Assembly (NCBI GenBank): GCA_959347315.1
Contig: OY365806.1
Coordinates: 53,683,862-53,747,861, forward strand
Length of the DNA stretch: 64,000 bases
Direction of reading: 5' to 3'
DNA from: Bimastos eiseni
Taxonomy: Eukaryota > Annelida > Clitellata > Crassiclitellata > Lumbricidae
Shown here: piece after piece, positions 1 through 10,639 of the stretch
Layout: the number at the start of each line of letters is the position of its first letter
Position numbering within the stretch: the first letter of the stretch is position 1
The notes under the pieces: model-generated
The model's input: the letters and a program-made list of their open reading frames with translations, nothing else
Told to the model about the DNA's origin: nothing
Database searches by the model: none
Made by a program: the position numbers and the translations under genes

Positions 1-1612
1 AGGCGACATCTCTGAAATTCGAGAGATTCACGATGCAATCGCAAGAAGGTTCGCAACAGGGCGATCCCTTGGGACCTCTCCTTTTCTGCCTACCGCTACA
101 GCCGATCCTTAATCACCTGCTTTCACCATTGGCCTTTGCATAACTCGACGACCTCACCTTGGGCGGAGATCCTAAGGTGGTGGAGGCGGATGTTAACTCG
201 ATCGAAGAGGGATGTCTGCAACTTGGCCTCGCGCTCAACCGCAAAAAATGCGTACTCATATCTTCCGACGCCCATATCAACGACGTTAGTCAAGGCTTCC
301 TAGGACAGTTCGCGCGAGTCAATGCATTATCGGCCGTGCTCCTAGGTGCTCCGCTCTCCCCGACGGATGCCCTGCTTTTAGCCACCGACACCTGTGTGGC
401 CGACCTCATAATTTCCCTCGACAGGTTGCAACTAATTGCTAGACAAGACGCTCTACTGATCCTTAGACATTCGATCGGCTCGCCTAAACTCATGCATTTA
501 TTGAAATGCACCCCTTGCCACGACCACCCGCGTCTATGGGCTTACGACGATCTGCTGCGAGGAGGGATCGAGCGAATCTTCAACATTTCGATGACCGATG
601 ACCAATGGGGTCAGGCCACTCTCCCGATCAGGATGGGAGGACTGGGAATTAGGAGAGCGTCCTCTCTGGCACTTCCCGCCTTTTGGCTTCAGCCGCGGGC
701 ACTCTCCAGATCCAGTCCCTCATCTTAGAATCAGTAGCGGTGAAATCGGACTCAGCATGACTCGGCGATGTCTACCTGGCTTTAACTTACCGAAGCTTCT
801 GCCCCGACGACGCCAGGCCATAAACAAGCCCACTTTGACAGACCGCTGTTAAACGCGGTTCTGTCTGCACTGGAAGAAAAGCTACAGGATCCCTACGACC
901 AGGCGAGACTAAGGGCCTTGCAGTCACCGCACGCCTCGGACTGGCTACACGCTCTCCCGCTCGTTTCTCGCGATCTCAGACTGGAGGACGATACCGTGAG
1001 GGTGACGGTCGGCCTACGATTAGGGGTGGCCATCTGCGAGCCGCATACCTGCGCATGCGGCGCCTTCGTCTCAGTCAGAGGCGCACATGGCCTGTCCTGT
1101 TCATTGGGTTTTGGCCGTCAAGCAAGACACTGTAATATCAACGACCTTATCCATCGCAGCCTCAACAGAGCCGATATTCCAGCGGTCAAGGAACCAGATT
1201 AGATGGAAAGAGACCGGACGGGCAGACCCTGATACCGTGGAGTGGGGGCGGGCCTTACTTTGGGACGTGACTGTGGTGGACACAGTGGCCGCTTCTTATA
1301 TCCCCGAGACAGCTTCCACAGCTGGAGGAGCGGCGCAGATAGCAGCCACAAGGAAACACACAAAATATTCTGAGCTAGAGAAGAAATACACTTTTGTTCC
1401 AATCGCTATAGAAACCTTCGGTCCCCTCAATAGTGAGGGCCTCGCCTTTCTGTCTGAGACTGGAAGCCGACTTTCGACAACTACCGGTGACACCCGAGAG
1501 ACAAACTTCCTTTTCCAGAACTTGTCGGCATTGATCCAACGTTTCAATGCGGTGGCTTTTCAGGGCACTATGTCAAGATTACAATCCACTGACCAGCAGC
1601 GACCCAGATAGC
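1..1612 (+). pseudogene. REL-type non-LTR retrotransposon, dead 3' half
   Basis: This is the reverse transcriptase and C-terminal endonuclease part of an early-branching non-LTR retrotransposon; its 5' part lies outside the window. Near position 60 the frame reads QQGDPLGPLLF, the RT palm motif. The following YLDD active site has its Tyr codon replaced by TAA at 141-143 (reads A-F-A-stop-L-D-D-L-T-L-G-G). The frame then runs from 159, shifts near 680, resumes at 846-1202, and shifts again near 1200. A CCHC-like knuckle (CxxHTCxCG then HGLSC) lies at about 1036-1100, and a PD...(W)DVT restriction-like nuclease core at about 1220-1280. These are hallmarks of R2/CRE/NeSL-like elements that insert with a restriction-like endonuclease. 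The exact family is not assigned. The stop and frameshifts show it is inactive. Confidence 0.85.
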
Positions 1613-1662
1613 CTGATGACAGATCCGTTGGCAATGCCAATGATGAATAACACTATATGTGA

Positions 1663-1675
1663 CATAATAATAATA

Positions 1676-1728
<53 letters not shown>

Positions 1729-1765
1729 TAATAATAACTAATAATAATAATGCTAATAATAACCA
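1663..1765 (+). repeat. (AAT)n microsatellite at LINE 3' end
   Basis: Near-perfect trinucleotide repeat beginning about 50 bases after the stop of the retrotransposon frame. Many non-LTR elements end in a simple repeat instead of poly(A), so this is probably the element's 3' tail, later expanded. Confidence 0.85.
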
Positions 1766-2340
1766 ATTATAACTAATAACTAACAAATAATACAAAAGTC
1801 AAACTCGGTTCCTCAGCTCCACTGCCTCCTCCCCAAAATTAAGAGAGTTGGAATGTAATGGCGCATTTAGTTCGAGAAAAGATGGAAAGTATACAAAAGG
1901 GAGAAAGGAACGGACCTACAGTGTATACTTTTGTAGGAAGATTGTAGAACAGCAAAAGTTCGGAGGAGAGAAATAGATAATTTAGTCAGATTGCATGGAA
2001 AATGAAATAGGCCAATAAGCCTATATTGTGTCATTTAATTTAATTTTGCGTTAAATATATATTATTAAGTGTTGCTGAATAATATTGTTCAACATCAAAA
2101 ACCTTTTGAAAAGTGTAAGCAAATTGAAATATTTTTGAGCAAAAAATTGGTGTCGGTTTTTTTAATTTTCATGTCTCCCTTTTTTTCTTCTTATATTTTT
2201 GTCTTCGCTATATCATATTATACCAGAGTTTAACGACATCCTATAGCATCACAGGCTGTTGACGTTTACAAAGTAATTTACGTATTAGTTAAATGTCATA
2301 CATAGTTTTCATCCATTTTCTTTCTCTTGTCTTTTTTTTT
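1766..2340. other. AT-rich spacer, nothing recognised
   Basis: No convincing frame, splice site pair or repeat was seen. The sequence is AT-rich and resembles ordinary noncoding DNA. Confidence 0.5.
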
Positions 2341-2468
2341 CTTGCCTTTCTTTCTTTTGTCTTTCTTTCTTTTGTCTTTCTTTCTTTTGTCTTTCTTTCT
2401 TTTGTCTTTCTTTCTTTTATCTTTCTTTCTTTTGTCTTTCTTTCTTTTGTCTTTCTTTCGTTTGTCTG
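2341..2468. repeat. 15 bp pyrimidine minisatellite (TCTTTCTTTCTTTTG)n
   Basis: About eight tandem copies of a 15-base T/C-rich unit. Because 15 is a multiple of 3 it gives a spurious open frame with a five-residue FLSFV repeat. I see no reason to regard that as a protein. Confidence 0.85.
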
Positions 2469-2577
2469 GTTATTGATTCCGTTTCTGATACTTGTTTCAT
2501 ACGGTAATATTTAACAGATGGATCTTATATGTTTTTCATAACATATATATCATTATTTAATTCACATTTATATACAT

Positions 2578-2640
2578 ATACATATATATATATATATATA
2601 TATGCATAGTTAGTTGGTTGGTTAGTTAGTTAGTTGGCCA
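2578..2640. repeat. (TA)n followed by (GTTA/GTTG)n
   Basis: A short TA dinucleotide run followed by GTTAGTTG-type tetranucleotides. It lies beyond the C-terminal coding end of the minus-strand LINE fragment at 3118-3474, so it could be that element's tail, but the gap of several hundred bases makes this uncertain. Confidence 0.6.
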
Positions 2641-3117
2641 TATGTTTTCTTTTCTTTTTAGGCTCTTTTTTGACCGTATCGGTTCTTCTCTTATTTCATA
2701 TTTTTTTAACCATTAAGTTTTTTCTCTATCTTATTTACAGTGTTTACAAAGCACCAAAGCAATTTCATAACATTAATGTCAAACTATCGATATCATATTT
2801 ACAAGCAAAAAGTCCCATATTTATAGGCCATCAATTACAATACATACAATATTCAATAATGTATAACAACATAAGCAAAGTATTGATAATTAATCCATAT
2901 ATTTATTATTATTACAAAAAAAAAACCCAACTTACATGTTGTAATCAAACAAAGTAGTTAATGATATGACTTTTCCCATATCCATTGTCTAACTGCACTA
3001 ACCATATTTAGTTCCTTCAGTTGAGTTAAGAATTTGGACAGTGTACTCACAGAATGTAGTTTTAGATATTACCAACCTATGATCTTTAAATAATCTTTCC
3101 ATTATTTATTATCATGA

Positions 3118-3474
3118 TTATGTTATATACTTTAGTACAGATATCTTTAATTGATAATATATTTGTAACAGTGTAATAAACTTTTTTTCTGCACATTTCT
3201 TAATTAGTAGGTGTGAAATGTCATTTTTTTTACAAGTAAATAATAAATGCTCAATTGTTTCATTCATCTGACATTTAGAACATAAATCTGTTGGGCCTTT
3301 TCCTACAGTTTTCAACCATTTATTATTTAGAATATGTCCCAATCTAAGTCTGGTAATTTGAACTTCACGTTTCCTTAGAGAGTCCATAAATTTTATTTCT
3401 GTGGAAACTACAGGCTGAATAGATTTATAGAATTTTTCTTCAACTTGGGTGGCGAGTTGATTAATGCTCGACAT
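3118..3474 (-). pseudogene. Non-LTR retrotransposon ORF2 C-terminal fragment
   Basis: A 118-residue frame with TRLRLGHILNN, then CSKCQMNETIEHLLFTC. This Arg-rich LRLGH segment followed by a CxxC...HxxxxC zinc motif is the usual C-terminus of LINE proteins of the I/Jockey type, downstream of reverse transcriptase and RNase H. No RT motif is present upstream, so this is a 5'-truncated copy. Position and orientation place it downstream of the last identified exon of the host gene, in its 3' intron or flank. Confidence 0.7.
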
Positions 3475-4006
3475 TCATTATAAATAATAGGTCTACTTGG
3501 ACGAGCACAGCAGGCAAGCCAAGGTCAGAGCAGTACTTCTGTACTCTTTAATTTTGGCTAAAAAATGCAATGTAATCGAACATTTATATAGCGACCCCTT
3601 AAGACACCTACTCAGAAACGCTCTCTGCACTGGCCTAAATGATGTTAAATGTCATTTCATACGAATAAATACATCAGATAGCAAAACACTGCACAGTAAG
3701 CTGAAAGATTCACCAGGGGTGGGTCCACACACAAGTGCTTAGCCAACCAACGGATTCCAGTCGACAGTTGACAGATGGAATGGATGTCCAGAGTCTTTGG
3801 GCCAAGCTGCGTTGACAGGTGGAGCGACGACTGGAGACATCGCTCGCAGACACAGTACGATGTCCACGATTCAATAGGCCCTTTAGGATAGATTGAAGAC
3901 TGTTGACAGACAGAGGTGACGATGCCGACGAGTAGTCCTTCATTGGTGGACGATGATACACGTTCGGATATTCGTCGAGGCAATAGGAGGACGTAGATAA
4001 GGCATC
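3475..4006. other. Unassigned sequence, CpG-containing
   Basis: Overlapping minus-strand open frames cover 3657-4063, and one reads fairly protein-like, but its only start lies inside the 4007-4080 palindrome. No acceptor or donor bounds it and I recognise no family. A missing third exon of the secreted-protein gene could fall hereabouts, but nothing proves it. Confidence 0.3.
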
Positions 4007-4080
4007 CATCGTGTGTTGAACTGTTGGTCGGTAGACTGAATAGCTATTCAGTTTACCAATCAACAGTTCAACCCACGATG
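4007..4080. repeat. 74 bp near-perfect palindrome
   Basis: Two 37-base arms meet without a loop at 4043/4044 (core ACTGAATAG|CTATTCAGT). The arms differ at about four positions. It could fold as a cruciform or long hairpin. No recognised transposon ends were seen around it. Confidence 0.85.
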
Positions 4081-4506
4081 AATCCGTGACTATCGGTCGA
4101 GGTCATTCCACTGAGACATAAACGCTCGGCTACAGAGGGCGTACACGGTTCTCGTGGCCGAGATTCGACCGTATGCATCTGAAAGGATGGTCTGATTCAG
4201 TGACATGGCCTAGGCAACTTGCGATCATAATGCTTCTTAAACGTACAAATCCCTTGGCAAAGTCTACGAATAAGGCCGGTAAGCAAACCTACCTCTACAG
4301 AACTCCAACATAGTCAACGTTACTGAGCAAATTCTGCAAATAGGTCTACAGGAAATTATTCGCTGAAATGACGAAGTAGTCAATACACCCACATAGCTGA
4401 TAATATGTGCAGAAAATGTGGACATGGATGTTCAAAGAGTTAATAGAATTTCTCATATTGAATTAAAAGAGAATTTAGAGATAAAATGAATAATAGTGCA
4501 ACGTTT
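4081..4506. other. Unassigned noncoding sequence
   Basis: No open frame, repeat or RNA gene was recognised. Confidence 0.4.
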
Positions 4507-4597
4507 TTCACTTTTTCAAGTTATATTATTAAAAGAAACAAATTTCACTTTTTCAAGTTACATTATTAAAAGAAACAAATTTCACTTTTTTCAAGCT
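4507..4597. repeat. 37 bp direct tandem repeat, ~2.5 copies
   Basis: Copies start at 4507, 4544 and 4581, each beginning TTCACTTTTTCAAG; the third is partial. The copies are almost identical, so the duplication is recent. Confidence 0.9.
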
Positions 4598-4902
4598 ATG
4601 CAGGAATTACTCATATGTTTTACATGAAGCCTTTCTATCAGTCACAGTTGGAAGTTATAAATCTATTAAGTGATTTCCAATTGCTTCTGTGTACACATTT
4701 ACATTTGCTCCTTCAACATGGCCTTTTCTAACAAACTGCTACAGTGCAATTTTTTATTAAAATGGATACTGTTTCAAACATTACGCAAATTGTAACTAGG
4801 TGAAAGAACTGAAAAACAGGTTAAGGTTTACTTAGAGGCAGAGAGGTAAGTAAATAAATATATATGTTATTCCGCAAGCAAAATAGAATCCGATTGACTT
4901 AC

Positions 4903-5076
4903 CATAGGGATACTTAGGGTCAAGACCACATGCTGTTGAAACTTCATATAGATTAGAAGAGGTCGCTACAATCTCTGTGTCCACTGGTCGATAGGTGGAG
5001 CCGTTGTGATCGGCGATAACAATAAAGTTCTGGTTGGTCAAAAGAGAGGTACTAGTACAGTGCCCAGGAATGTAAC
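4903..5076 (-). CDS. CCDC3-like secreted protein, exon 2
   Basis: A 174-base exon bounded by a pyrimidine-rich acceptor (TTTTTACTTCATAG) and donor GTAAGT. It begins with two bases and ends with one base of split codons (phase 1 at both ends). Joined to the exon at 21316-21655, the split codon is Gly and the frame reads ...VNITEAG then YIPGHCTSTS. The exon contributes about residues 114-172 and includes two Cys (C120, C163), an Asn-Gly-Ser sequon, and the pattern CGLDPKYPYG. With exon 1 it resembles the N-terminal domain of CCDC3-type secreted proteins (N-[IL]-T-x-x-G-Y...C, hydrophobic strand, later Cys). The exon call rests on splice sites and phase; the family name is inference. Further 3' exons were not found. 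Confidence 0.75.
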
Positions 5077-5310
5077 CTATGAAGTAAAAACAGTTGCATT
5101 AACAACATAAACAGGAAAAAAATATCTCAGGAAAAAAAACAGTGTCCCCCACACATAAAGAAATATTGCTTTATGTGTCAGAGATAGTGTTGCTATTGGC
5201 ATGTTGTTAGGGGACTAGGCTTATATTATGACTCTAGCTCCCTAACAACATGTCGATATGCACCCGTTGAAATTAATTGTAAATCATTACAATAATAATA
5301 TATAATATAA
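5077..5310. other. Intron sequence of the secreted-protein gene
   Basis: Between exon 2 and the first MITE. It holds a TATAATATAA-type AT stretch near its end and a small inverted repeat around 5205-5260 (GTTAGGGGACTAG and its near-complement). No gene was seen. Confidence 0.4.
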
Positions 5311-5475
5311 GGGCCCATCCATAAAATGACGTCACGCGCCTAGGGGAGGAGTCACATAATATTTGTGACGATGTGTGACGAGGGGGGCCGACGAAATGTG
5401 ACATCACATCATGTGATGCACAATTGTATTAAAAACTTGCACCCAATTAAATAAGTTCCACTTAATTACCAGAAA
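5311..5475. mobile_element. MITE copy A (GACGTCA-ended family)
   Basis: Begins GGGCCCATCCATAAAATGACG and carries repeated GTCACA/TGTGACG words, then an AT-rich body. Reverse-complemented, the body matches copies at 8905-9056 and 44951-45410 (shared landmarks GGAACTT...AAGTTTTTAATA and TGTGATGTCACATTTCGTCG). The end resembles the GGGGCCGTCCATAAATGACGTCACGC terminus seen in copies B and C. The class is not identified. Confidence 0.65.
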
Positions 5476-6099
5476 TTGCTTCCACAATTTAAAGACAGTA
5501 ATTATCATCATTGTTTTCTTAATTTTTTGATTGTTTAATTTTTACGCTCACTGTCAATTTTGTGGTTTTGTTACACACAAGCAGGAATTAATTCTACTGC
5601 GAAAATGCCTCAGACCACATAGAAACATTGCACGTCGACAGCGTCCTATACGCGCAAACGAAGTAAATTGAGAGAGTGTAGCATGGATAGCGAAGAAGAG
5701 CCGGATTTGAATGGAATATCTATTGAGCAGAATGATGAGATTCAAGCTCTCCCCATTTATTCCACTAAGGAGCATTTTGCTTCTCCGTGGGAGAATGGAG
5801 AAACACGAAGTTTGGATTGTTTCAAGTTATTGTTATTAAATGTTATTGTTATTAAATAGTATCTATAATGTTATGATTCTATAAGATCTTTTCATCTTGT
5901 GGAATGCATAATAAGTGTAATAATTATCGGCCTACTGTTTCCTTTTTACTTCGTTCTGCTATGTTATAGTTTTAAGTATTTTTACAGTTATAATTAGGCC
6001 TACTTTTTGATAACTAAGGTCAAGCTGAATGGGTACAAGCAAATCTCCCTGGGAAATTCATCAGGCATTTCGAGGAGCACGTTAATGCAAAAGATAACT
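5476..6099. other. Intron, nothing recognised
   Basis: AT-rich. Short open frames at 5554-5859 on both strands lack any family resemblance or splice context. Confidence 0.4.
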
Positions 6100-6335
6100 T
6101 TAACGTTAAGATATTTCGTCGACTTGAAGTCCAACAACTCTCAGAGTGTGACGCAAAGAAACGATTGGGGGTAAGCAAGCGTCTGAAGAAGCGCGCTACT
6201 GTTGGTAAATTGAAAGGACATGGTTTAGCGATGAGCAGACATTCACGGTACAGACTGTTACAAACACCGAAAATCCCGGTGTGTATATCTATGCTCGATT
6301 GCTCGTCTTAGCAAAAAGGGAGATGTAGGCCTAAC
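6100..6335 (+). pseudogene. Tc1/mariner transposase fragment
   Basis: Reading FRRLEVQQLSECDAKKRLG then SKRLKKRATVGKLK, and after a one-base frameshift near 6222, WFSDEQTFTVQTVTNTEN. The last block matches the first catalytic region of Tc1/mariner transposases (xFSDEKxFTV..xTNxQN). The frame decays after about 6330, where TAA interrupts it. It lies about 200 bases left of a second, oppositely oriented mariner element, so it is a separate insertion. Confidence 0.75.
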
Positions 6336-6540
6336 ACCTGGACGGCGCCATTTTGCCTCACAAATGGAAACAAAATATGGCAACTCTTACTGTTTCAAAC
6401 ATTTACTTAAAATCACAATTTTCCCAAGCTAATTCTAAAACGAAATAATTTGACACATTAAGTAAAGATAATTAACAAATATTGGCGGAGTTATAATATG
6501 CAAGCAAAATTGGTTCATTTATGCTGGCCAAACCTGTATA

Positions 6541-7643
6541 CGAGGTGGGCTATTAAAAGTAATTTCTCAGATGTTTGGCTAATATTTCGGCCAAAAAAAG
6601 AAATTAGTCAATGAAATTTTATAGGCGCTAAGCTAATTCATATTTACATGTAACGGGCATATTATACTAAAATATTTAAAACATAAAAAGTTATATCACT
6701 TTTAATGAGTCCAACCACGGTTTTTTGAGGGTCAATAAACATTCAACACAAGAAAAACAATTTTACTAAGTCACTTCAATTCTCTCATAATTTTGGCTTT
6801 GGGCGGAGATTGTGGTATTTCTCGAGCACCACGTCATAATCCAAGGGGCTCAAGTCCGGTGAGCTTGTGGCCATTGGTCCTTCTCAATGAAATCAGGACA
6901 ATTGACCTTGAGCCAATCTTGCTTGAAATCGTATATTAATTGTGGAAACAGCTACTAACGTAATGTACAGCATCCACTTTGGCTTTCTAATCAACAAAAT
7001 GAAGTTGACTTATGCCACCAAAACAAACACCAGCCAATAACATAATGCGTGGAGCGAACTTCTCGCGTTCAACAATCGGTCGACCAGATTTGACATCGGA
7101 TTTCTTGCCGCTGGACCAAACATGATTGTTTTGGTTGCTGATTGATGGATTGAGATAAAAGTTCTTCTCATAACCGTGAGGAACACACGCTTCGTCTCGC
7201 GAACATTCAGCCGGCATAGCAGTGCTGAGGAGCGTTTAAATTTCGGCAACACGACAGAAAGCGATGTTTATTTACCAGTTTGATCGACAACTCGCTAAAT
7301 GACGTCAAAGTGATGTCCATATACGCTTGGTCCCCGTTTCTCTTCTCAGTAATAATGATAATTCTGAAGTTTCCTTTACAGCAATAACTTCAGAAGTGAC
7401 TTCGTCAACTCTTTTTTTTCGCTTTTTCATGCGTTGAATGTTTATTTACCATCAAAAATCTGCGGTTGGACTCATTGAAAGTGACATAACTTTAGTCCTG
7501 TTAAAAATATTTCATTTAAATTTGCCCATTATACGCAGGTATGAATTAATTTTCTGACTGTAAAATTTCATTAACTAATCTCTACTTTTGGCTGAAATAT
7601 TAGCAAAAAACTTTATGCAGTTACTTTTAATGGCCCACTCTGT
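6541..7643 (-). mobile_element. Tc1/mariner-type element with ~200 bp TIRs
   Basis: About 1.1 kb. The left end (GAGGTGGGCTATTAAAAGTAA, from 6542) and the reverse complement of the right end (GAGTGGGCCATTAAAAGTAA, from 7641) start inverted repeats that stay alignable for about 200 bases, through GAGTCCAACC to AATAAACATTCAAC. A TA target base pair flanks the left end (6539-6540); the right flank has decayed to TG. Between the TIRs is a degenerate transposase on the minus strand. Confidence 0.85.
6790..7217 (-). pseudogene. Mariner-like transposase remnant
   Basis: The open part (7217-6987) reads GYEKNFYLNPSISNQNNHVW, then EREKFAPRIMLLAGVCFGG and LHFVD. This is the middle of a Tc1/mariner transposase between the first and second catalytic acidic residues. 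Downstream, in shifted frames, come remnants of FIEKDQWP and a SPLDY-type block (about 6795-6850). The Asp in the latter occupies the third catalytic position, suggesting a DDD (mariner-like) triad. Stops and shifts show it is dead. It lies inside the 6541-7643 TIRs. Confidence 0.8.
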
Positions 7644-7764
7644 GGAATGTTGGGAGATCGTGTCTGCTTTCCCAATACCTGCGTATTGTCTTGTATCTAG
7701 AGTGGACTAATCTACATATATATATATAGCACACGTACTGTTAAATAAATGTGTTATTGGACGA
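7644..7764. other. Spacer with short (TA)n
   Basis: Contains a 15-base TA run near 7715. Nothing else was recognised. Confidence 0.4.
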
Positions 7765-7919
7765 TCTTATATATTAGAGTCTATAGTGAGAGCTTGTGGG
7801 ACATGACAGTAGTAGCTCGTCACTAGCAACACCCAGTTTTCCGGTAAACCGACCGCCCCTAAAACTTGGCCCTTCAGAATTTTAAGCACTGCCCGGGCGA
7901 AGCTGGTTATTTTTGCTAG
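7765..7919 (+). mobile_element. 155 bp mini-Helitron
   Basis: Begins TCTTATATATTAGAG after an A and ends GCTAG before a T, as expected for Helitron insertion between A and T. About 10 bases before the CTAG end lies a CCCGGGCGAAGCTGG hairpin-like block that matches the 3' ends of the other Helitrons here (24470, 31746, 37262). It is too short to encode anything, so it would depend on proteins supplied elsewhere. Confidence 0.65.
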
Positions 7920-8318
7920 TTATTTATAAGTGATGTTCAAGTGCATCTCATGTCTAAAGCTGGTGATCGGGTCAATGTGCGGCTGTGACAGATGGGATTG
8001 AAAATTTAATTATATGGCACCTTGTTGGTTGTTACCATTCCTTCGATTGCTAATGGATGCAACATCCATGCTGCAACGCAACGAGGGGTCACACTGTTGG
8101 CCGTCATTTATTCAAGAGGAATGTAAATTAGGAACGCAGATGGGGTACAACCGTCACATCAAAGGTGGTCCGGGCTTGACCTCCTCTCCGCCCTACTCCC
8201 ACCGTATTCCAGTGGTCTGGGTTACGAATATCGATTGATCTGTGCGAATTACGTAGGGCGTGAAGTGAAACAAGCGAGTACAATATCCTCTTAGGCCTTT
8301 CAAACAATCTGCGACTGC
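7920..8318. other. Intron, unassigned
   Basis: An open frame at 8014-8238 has no recognisable family and no splice context. Confidence 0.35.
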
Positions 8319-8373
8319 CAGTGGCGCGTTTACCAATAGGCGCACTAGGCGCGCGCCTTGGGCGCCCAACTCT

Positions 8374-8695
8374 CAGGGAGCCCCCAAACGAATGATAACG
8401 TCAAATACAACATGACATCTCAGGGGCCCTCAAATGAATGGAAACATATTATACAAAATAACATCTCAGGAGCCCCAAAACGAATTAAAACATTTAATAC
8501 AAAATAACATCTCAGGGTCCCCAAAATGATTGAAAACCTTAAATACAAAATAACATAGCAGGGGCCCCCAAGTGATGAAAACATTAAATACAAAATAACG
8601 TCTCAGGGGCACCCAAATGAATGAAAACATTTCATACAAAATAACATCTCATGGACCCCCGAATGAATGAAAACGTTTCATACAAAAATAACATG
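8374..8695. repeat. ~46 bp minisatellite, seven degenerate copies
   Basis: Each copy starts near CTCAGGGGCCCCC, continues AATGAATGAAAACA, and ends TACAAAATAACAT. Copies differ at several positions. The array sits just inside the left end of the hAT-like element, so it probably spread with it. Confidence 0.85.
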
Positions 8696-8904
8696 TTTCA
8701 CGTTTGAAATATTTTAAATGAAATAACTTATTTTCTCTATTCTTGCAGCTAAGCACTCACGTGACAAGTGTAGTGTGGTAATTCATATATAATTGCTTTG
8801 TTACTTTGAATATCAATTGGCTCGATTAGCTGTTTTGGTAATTGGTAAGCGCGAAGGCTGCGTGTTATGAGCCTCTTCGCTTCCAGAAGTTGGCTCACTG
8901 TTTA

Positions 8905-9056
8905 ATTGAATGAAATTTGTAAATAAAGTTGCGTATTCCGATATTTTTGATGTGATGACGTGATGTCACATATCTCAGACTCACTCCCTTCGTCACAAAT
9001 CGTCACAGATGTATGACCCCTCTAATGGGTGCGCGACGTCATTTATAGACGGCCCC
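8905..9056. mobile_element. MITE copy B (GACGTCA-ended family)
   Basis: Contains GATGTGATGACGTGATGTCA, CGTCACAAATCGTCACAGATG, and ends GCGCGACGTCATTTATAGACG then GCCCC. This is the mirror image of the start of copy A. It is nested inside the 8319-9134 element. The left end is not resolved. Confidence 0.6.
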
Positions 9057-9275
9057 TCAGACTCAGTGTATAAATTTAGAGGCCCCCCTAAATGTTTGAG
9101 CCTAGGGCCCCGTTTTCTGTAAACGCGCCTCTCCTTGGAGCATGCTATGTGTGAGCATACTGAGCATACCTTTCTGTGAAGACTTTGACCATAGTTATGT
9201 CAAATGGGATAAGATTTCCAGTTGGTGGCAGGCACTACCACGTTGTTCACTATTCGGGTCGACCTGCGGGTCAAG

Positions 9276-10050
9276 TAATGTAATGTAATGCAATGTAATG
9301 TAAATCTTCGAAAATTTTCAGCGCCAACAAAAGCCACGTCAGAGAGACCAGTTTATATATTTTTCACCGGTGCTATACCAAATCAAGTCCGCAATAGCCA
9401 ATCCTCTCGTTCCTTTCCGGTACCAGGTCAAAATCCGTGGGGTCAGGCCGAGGAGACAGCATGGCGCTACGGTATACAGTCGGTGATGAGGGTGGTCATG
9501 TGGTGGCGCAGGAGTAGAATCTGGATAGAATGCCTTGAAGAGTTCGGTTTTCAGTCGTGAATGGAAAGTAGCAGACGATAGTGAAAGGAGAGGGGAGGTT
9601 ATTATTTGAAGGTGAAATGTAGGAATGAGCGAACTTACGGAGTTCTTTTGGGAGTCCGCTCCAAAGGGTTGGTGCAACATAGACTAGGGAGCGGATGTAG
9701 AATTTCAGGAACGATGAGATTGTAGGTTGAGAAAGATATGACGAAGAGCGAGTTGATTCGGGGTATTGGATTGTAATTAGGCCTAATTGACAGATGTAAG
9801 ATTGTTGAGAGGTTTGAAGTGCGTTGGAGATGATAGATACAATTTTGTAGTGGATGCGTTGAGGGAGTTTAAGCCAATGAAGAGATTTGACAACAGGACT
9901 TATATGATGGTGTTTTGGGGTTTTGATGACAGCGCGAGCAAACGTGTTCTGAATTGTTTGGAGGGTTTTTTTTCGCGAAGGTCGGGTTGAGTCGGATCGG
10001 GTCACGATAATCTTTACATTAGGCGGGTCGGGCCGACATCCTGCCATCAT
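9276..10050 (-). pseudogene. CR1/L2-like LINE 3' end, with ATTAC tail
   Basis: Minus-strand frames read LQTIQNTFARAVIKTPKHHH, VVKSLHWLKLPQRIHYKI, then APTLWSGLPKELRKF. After a frameshift near 9550-9600 they continue FHSRLKTELFKAFYP. This is the post-RT C-terminal region of CR1/L2-type LINE ORF2. The copy ends in an (ATTAC)n tail (9276-9302). Two other pieces of the same 3' end occur at 14563-14615 and 34893-35000, sharing CTGACGT...TTTTGT.GGCGCT. Confidence 0.8.
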
Positions 10051-10371
10051 CCTGGTGAATCAGTAAGGGTCGATTCTCAAACCCATTTCGGCCCACAATT
10101 TTTTTCGTGAACCTCAATTTTCAACTCTGTGCTTTTCGTAATGATTCATAGGCCTAACGGTTTTCCTTTTCCGTGCATGCGTCCATTGGCAAGCGATCCT
10201 CAGCGCACCTGAATTCGCAAATAACAGCAGAAGATGTCCAAAGGCCACCGCAATGCCGATTGAACCCGATGCACACGATTGACTTCTGTGACAAAAAAAT
10301 CGAGCACTTATTATTTTTTGTGTCAGAACTCAATCGCGCAACTTTGGAGAAAATTTGAATAGTCAGTGAGC

Positions 10372-10376
<5 letters not shown>
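10051..10376. other. Spacer, nothing recognised
   Basis: Short frames on both strands appear to be chance. No repeat was seen. Confidence 0.4.
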
Positions 10377-10432
<56 letters not shown>

Positions 10433-10470
10433 GTTTGTGTGTGTTTGTGTGTGTGTGTGTAGGTGTGTGA
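10377..10470. repeat. Compound (TC)n(TA)n(TG)n microsatellite
   Basis: Three adjacent dinucleotide runs in order CT, AT, GT. It produces spurious frames on both strands. Confidence 0.95.
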
Positions 10471-10639
10471 GTGTGGTGTAGGTGAGTTTGCAGGTATTGG
10501 AACCGAACACAGAGAGTAATTAACAGGTTTTGAAACAAAAGCAATAATGTCAACCTTTAAAAATAGCCTAGATATGTAACCGGTTTAGTAACACGTAGTC
10601 GACATGGACACATCCATGCACACATACATAATATGCATA

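Larger units (their letters stand above)
8319..9134. mobile_element. Composite hAT-like non-autonomous element
   Basis: Left end CAGTGGCGCGTTTACC; the right end, reverse-complemented, reads GAGAGGCGCGTTTAC. They share GGCGCGTTTAC and then TAGGC further in. The CAGTGG start is typical of hAT termini. Its interior consists of a 46 bp minisatellite and a nested MITE. No convincing 8 bp target duplication survives. Confidence 0.55.

Noticed and set aside
2293..2514. Hydrophobic frame with five-residue repeats as a membrane protein
   Set aside because: Explained by the 15 bp pyrimidine minisatellite.
3657..4063. Overlapping minus-strand open frames as the third exon of the secreted-protein gene
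   Set aside because: No acceptor with the needed phase 1 was found, the only start lies in the palindrome, and the sequence has no resemblance to the first two exons' family.
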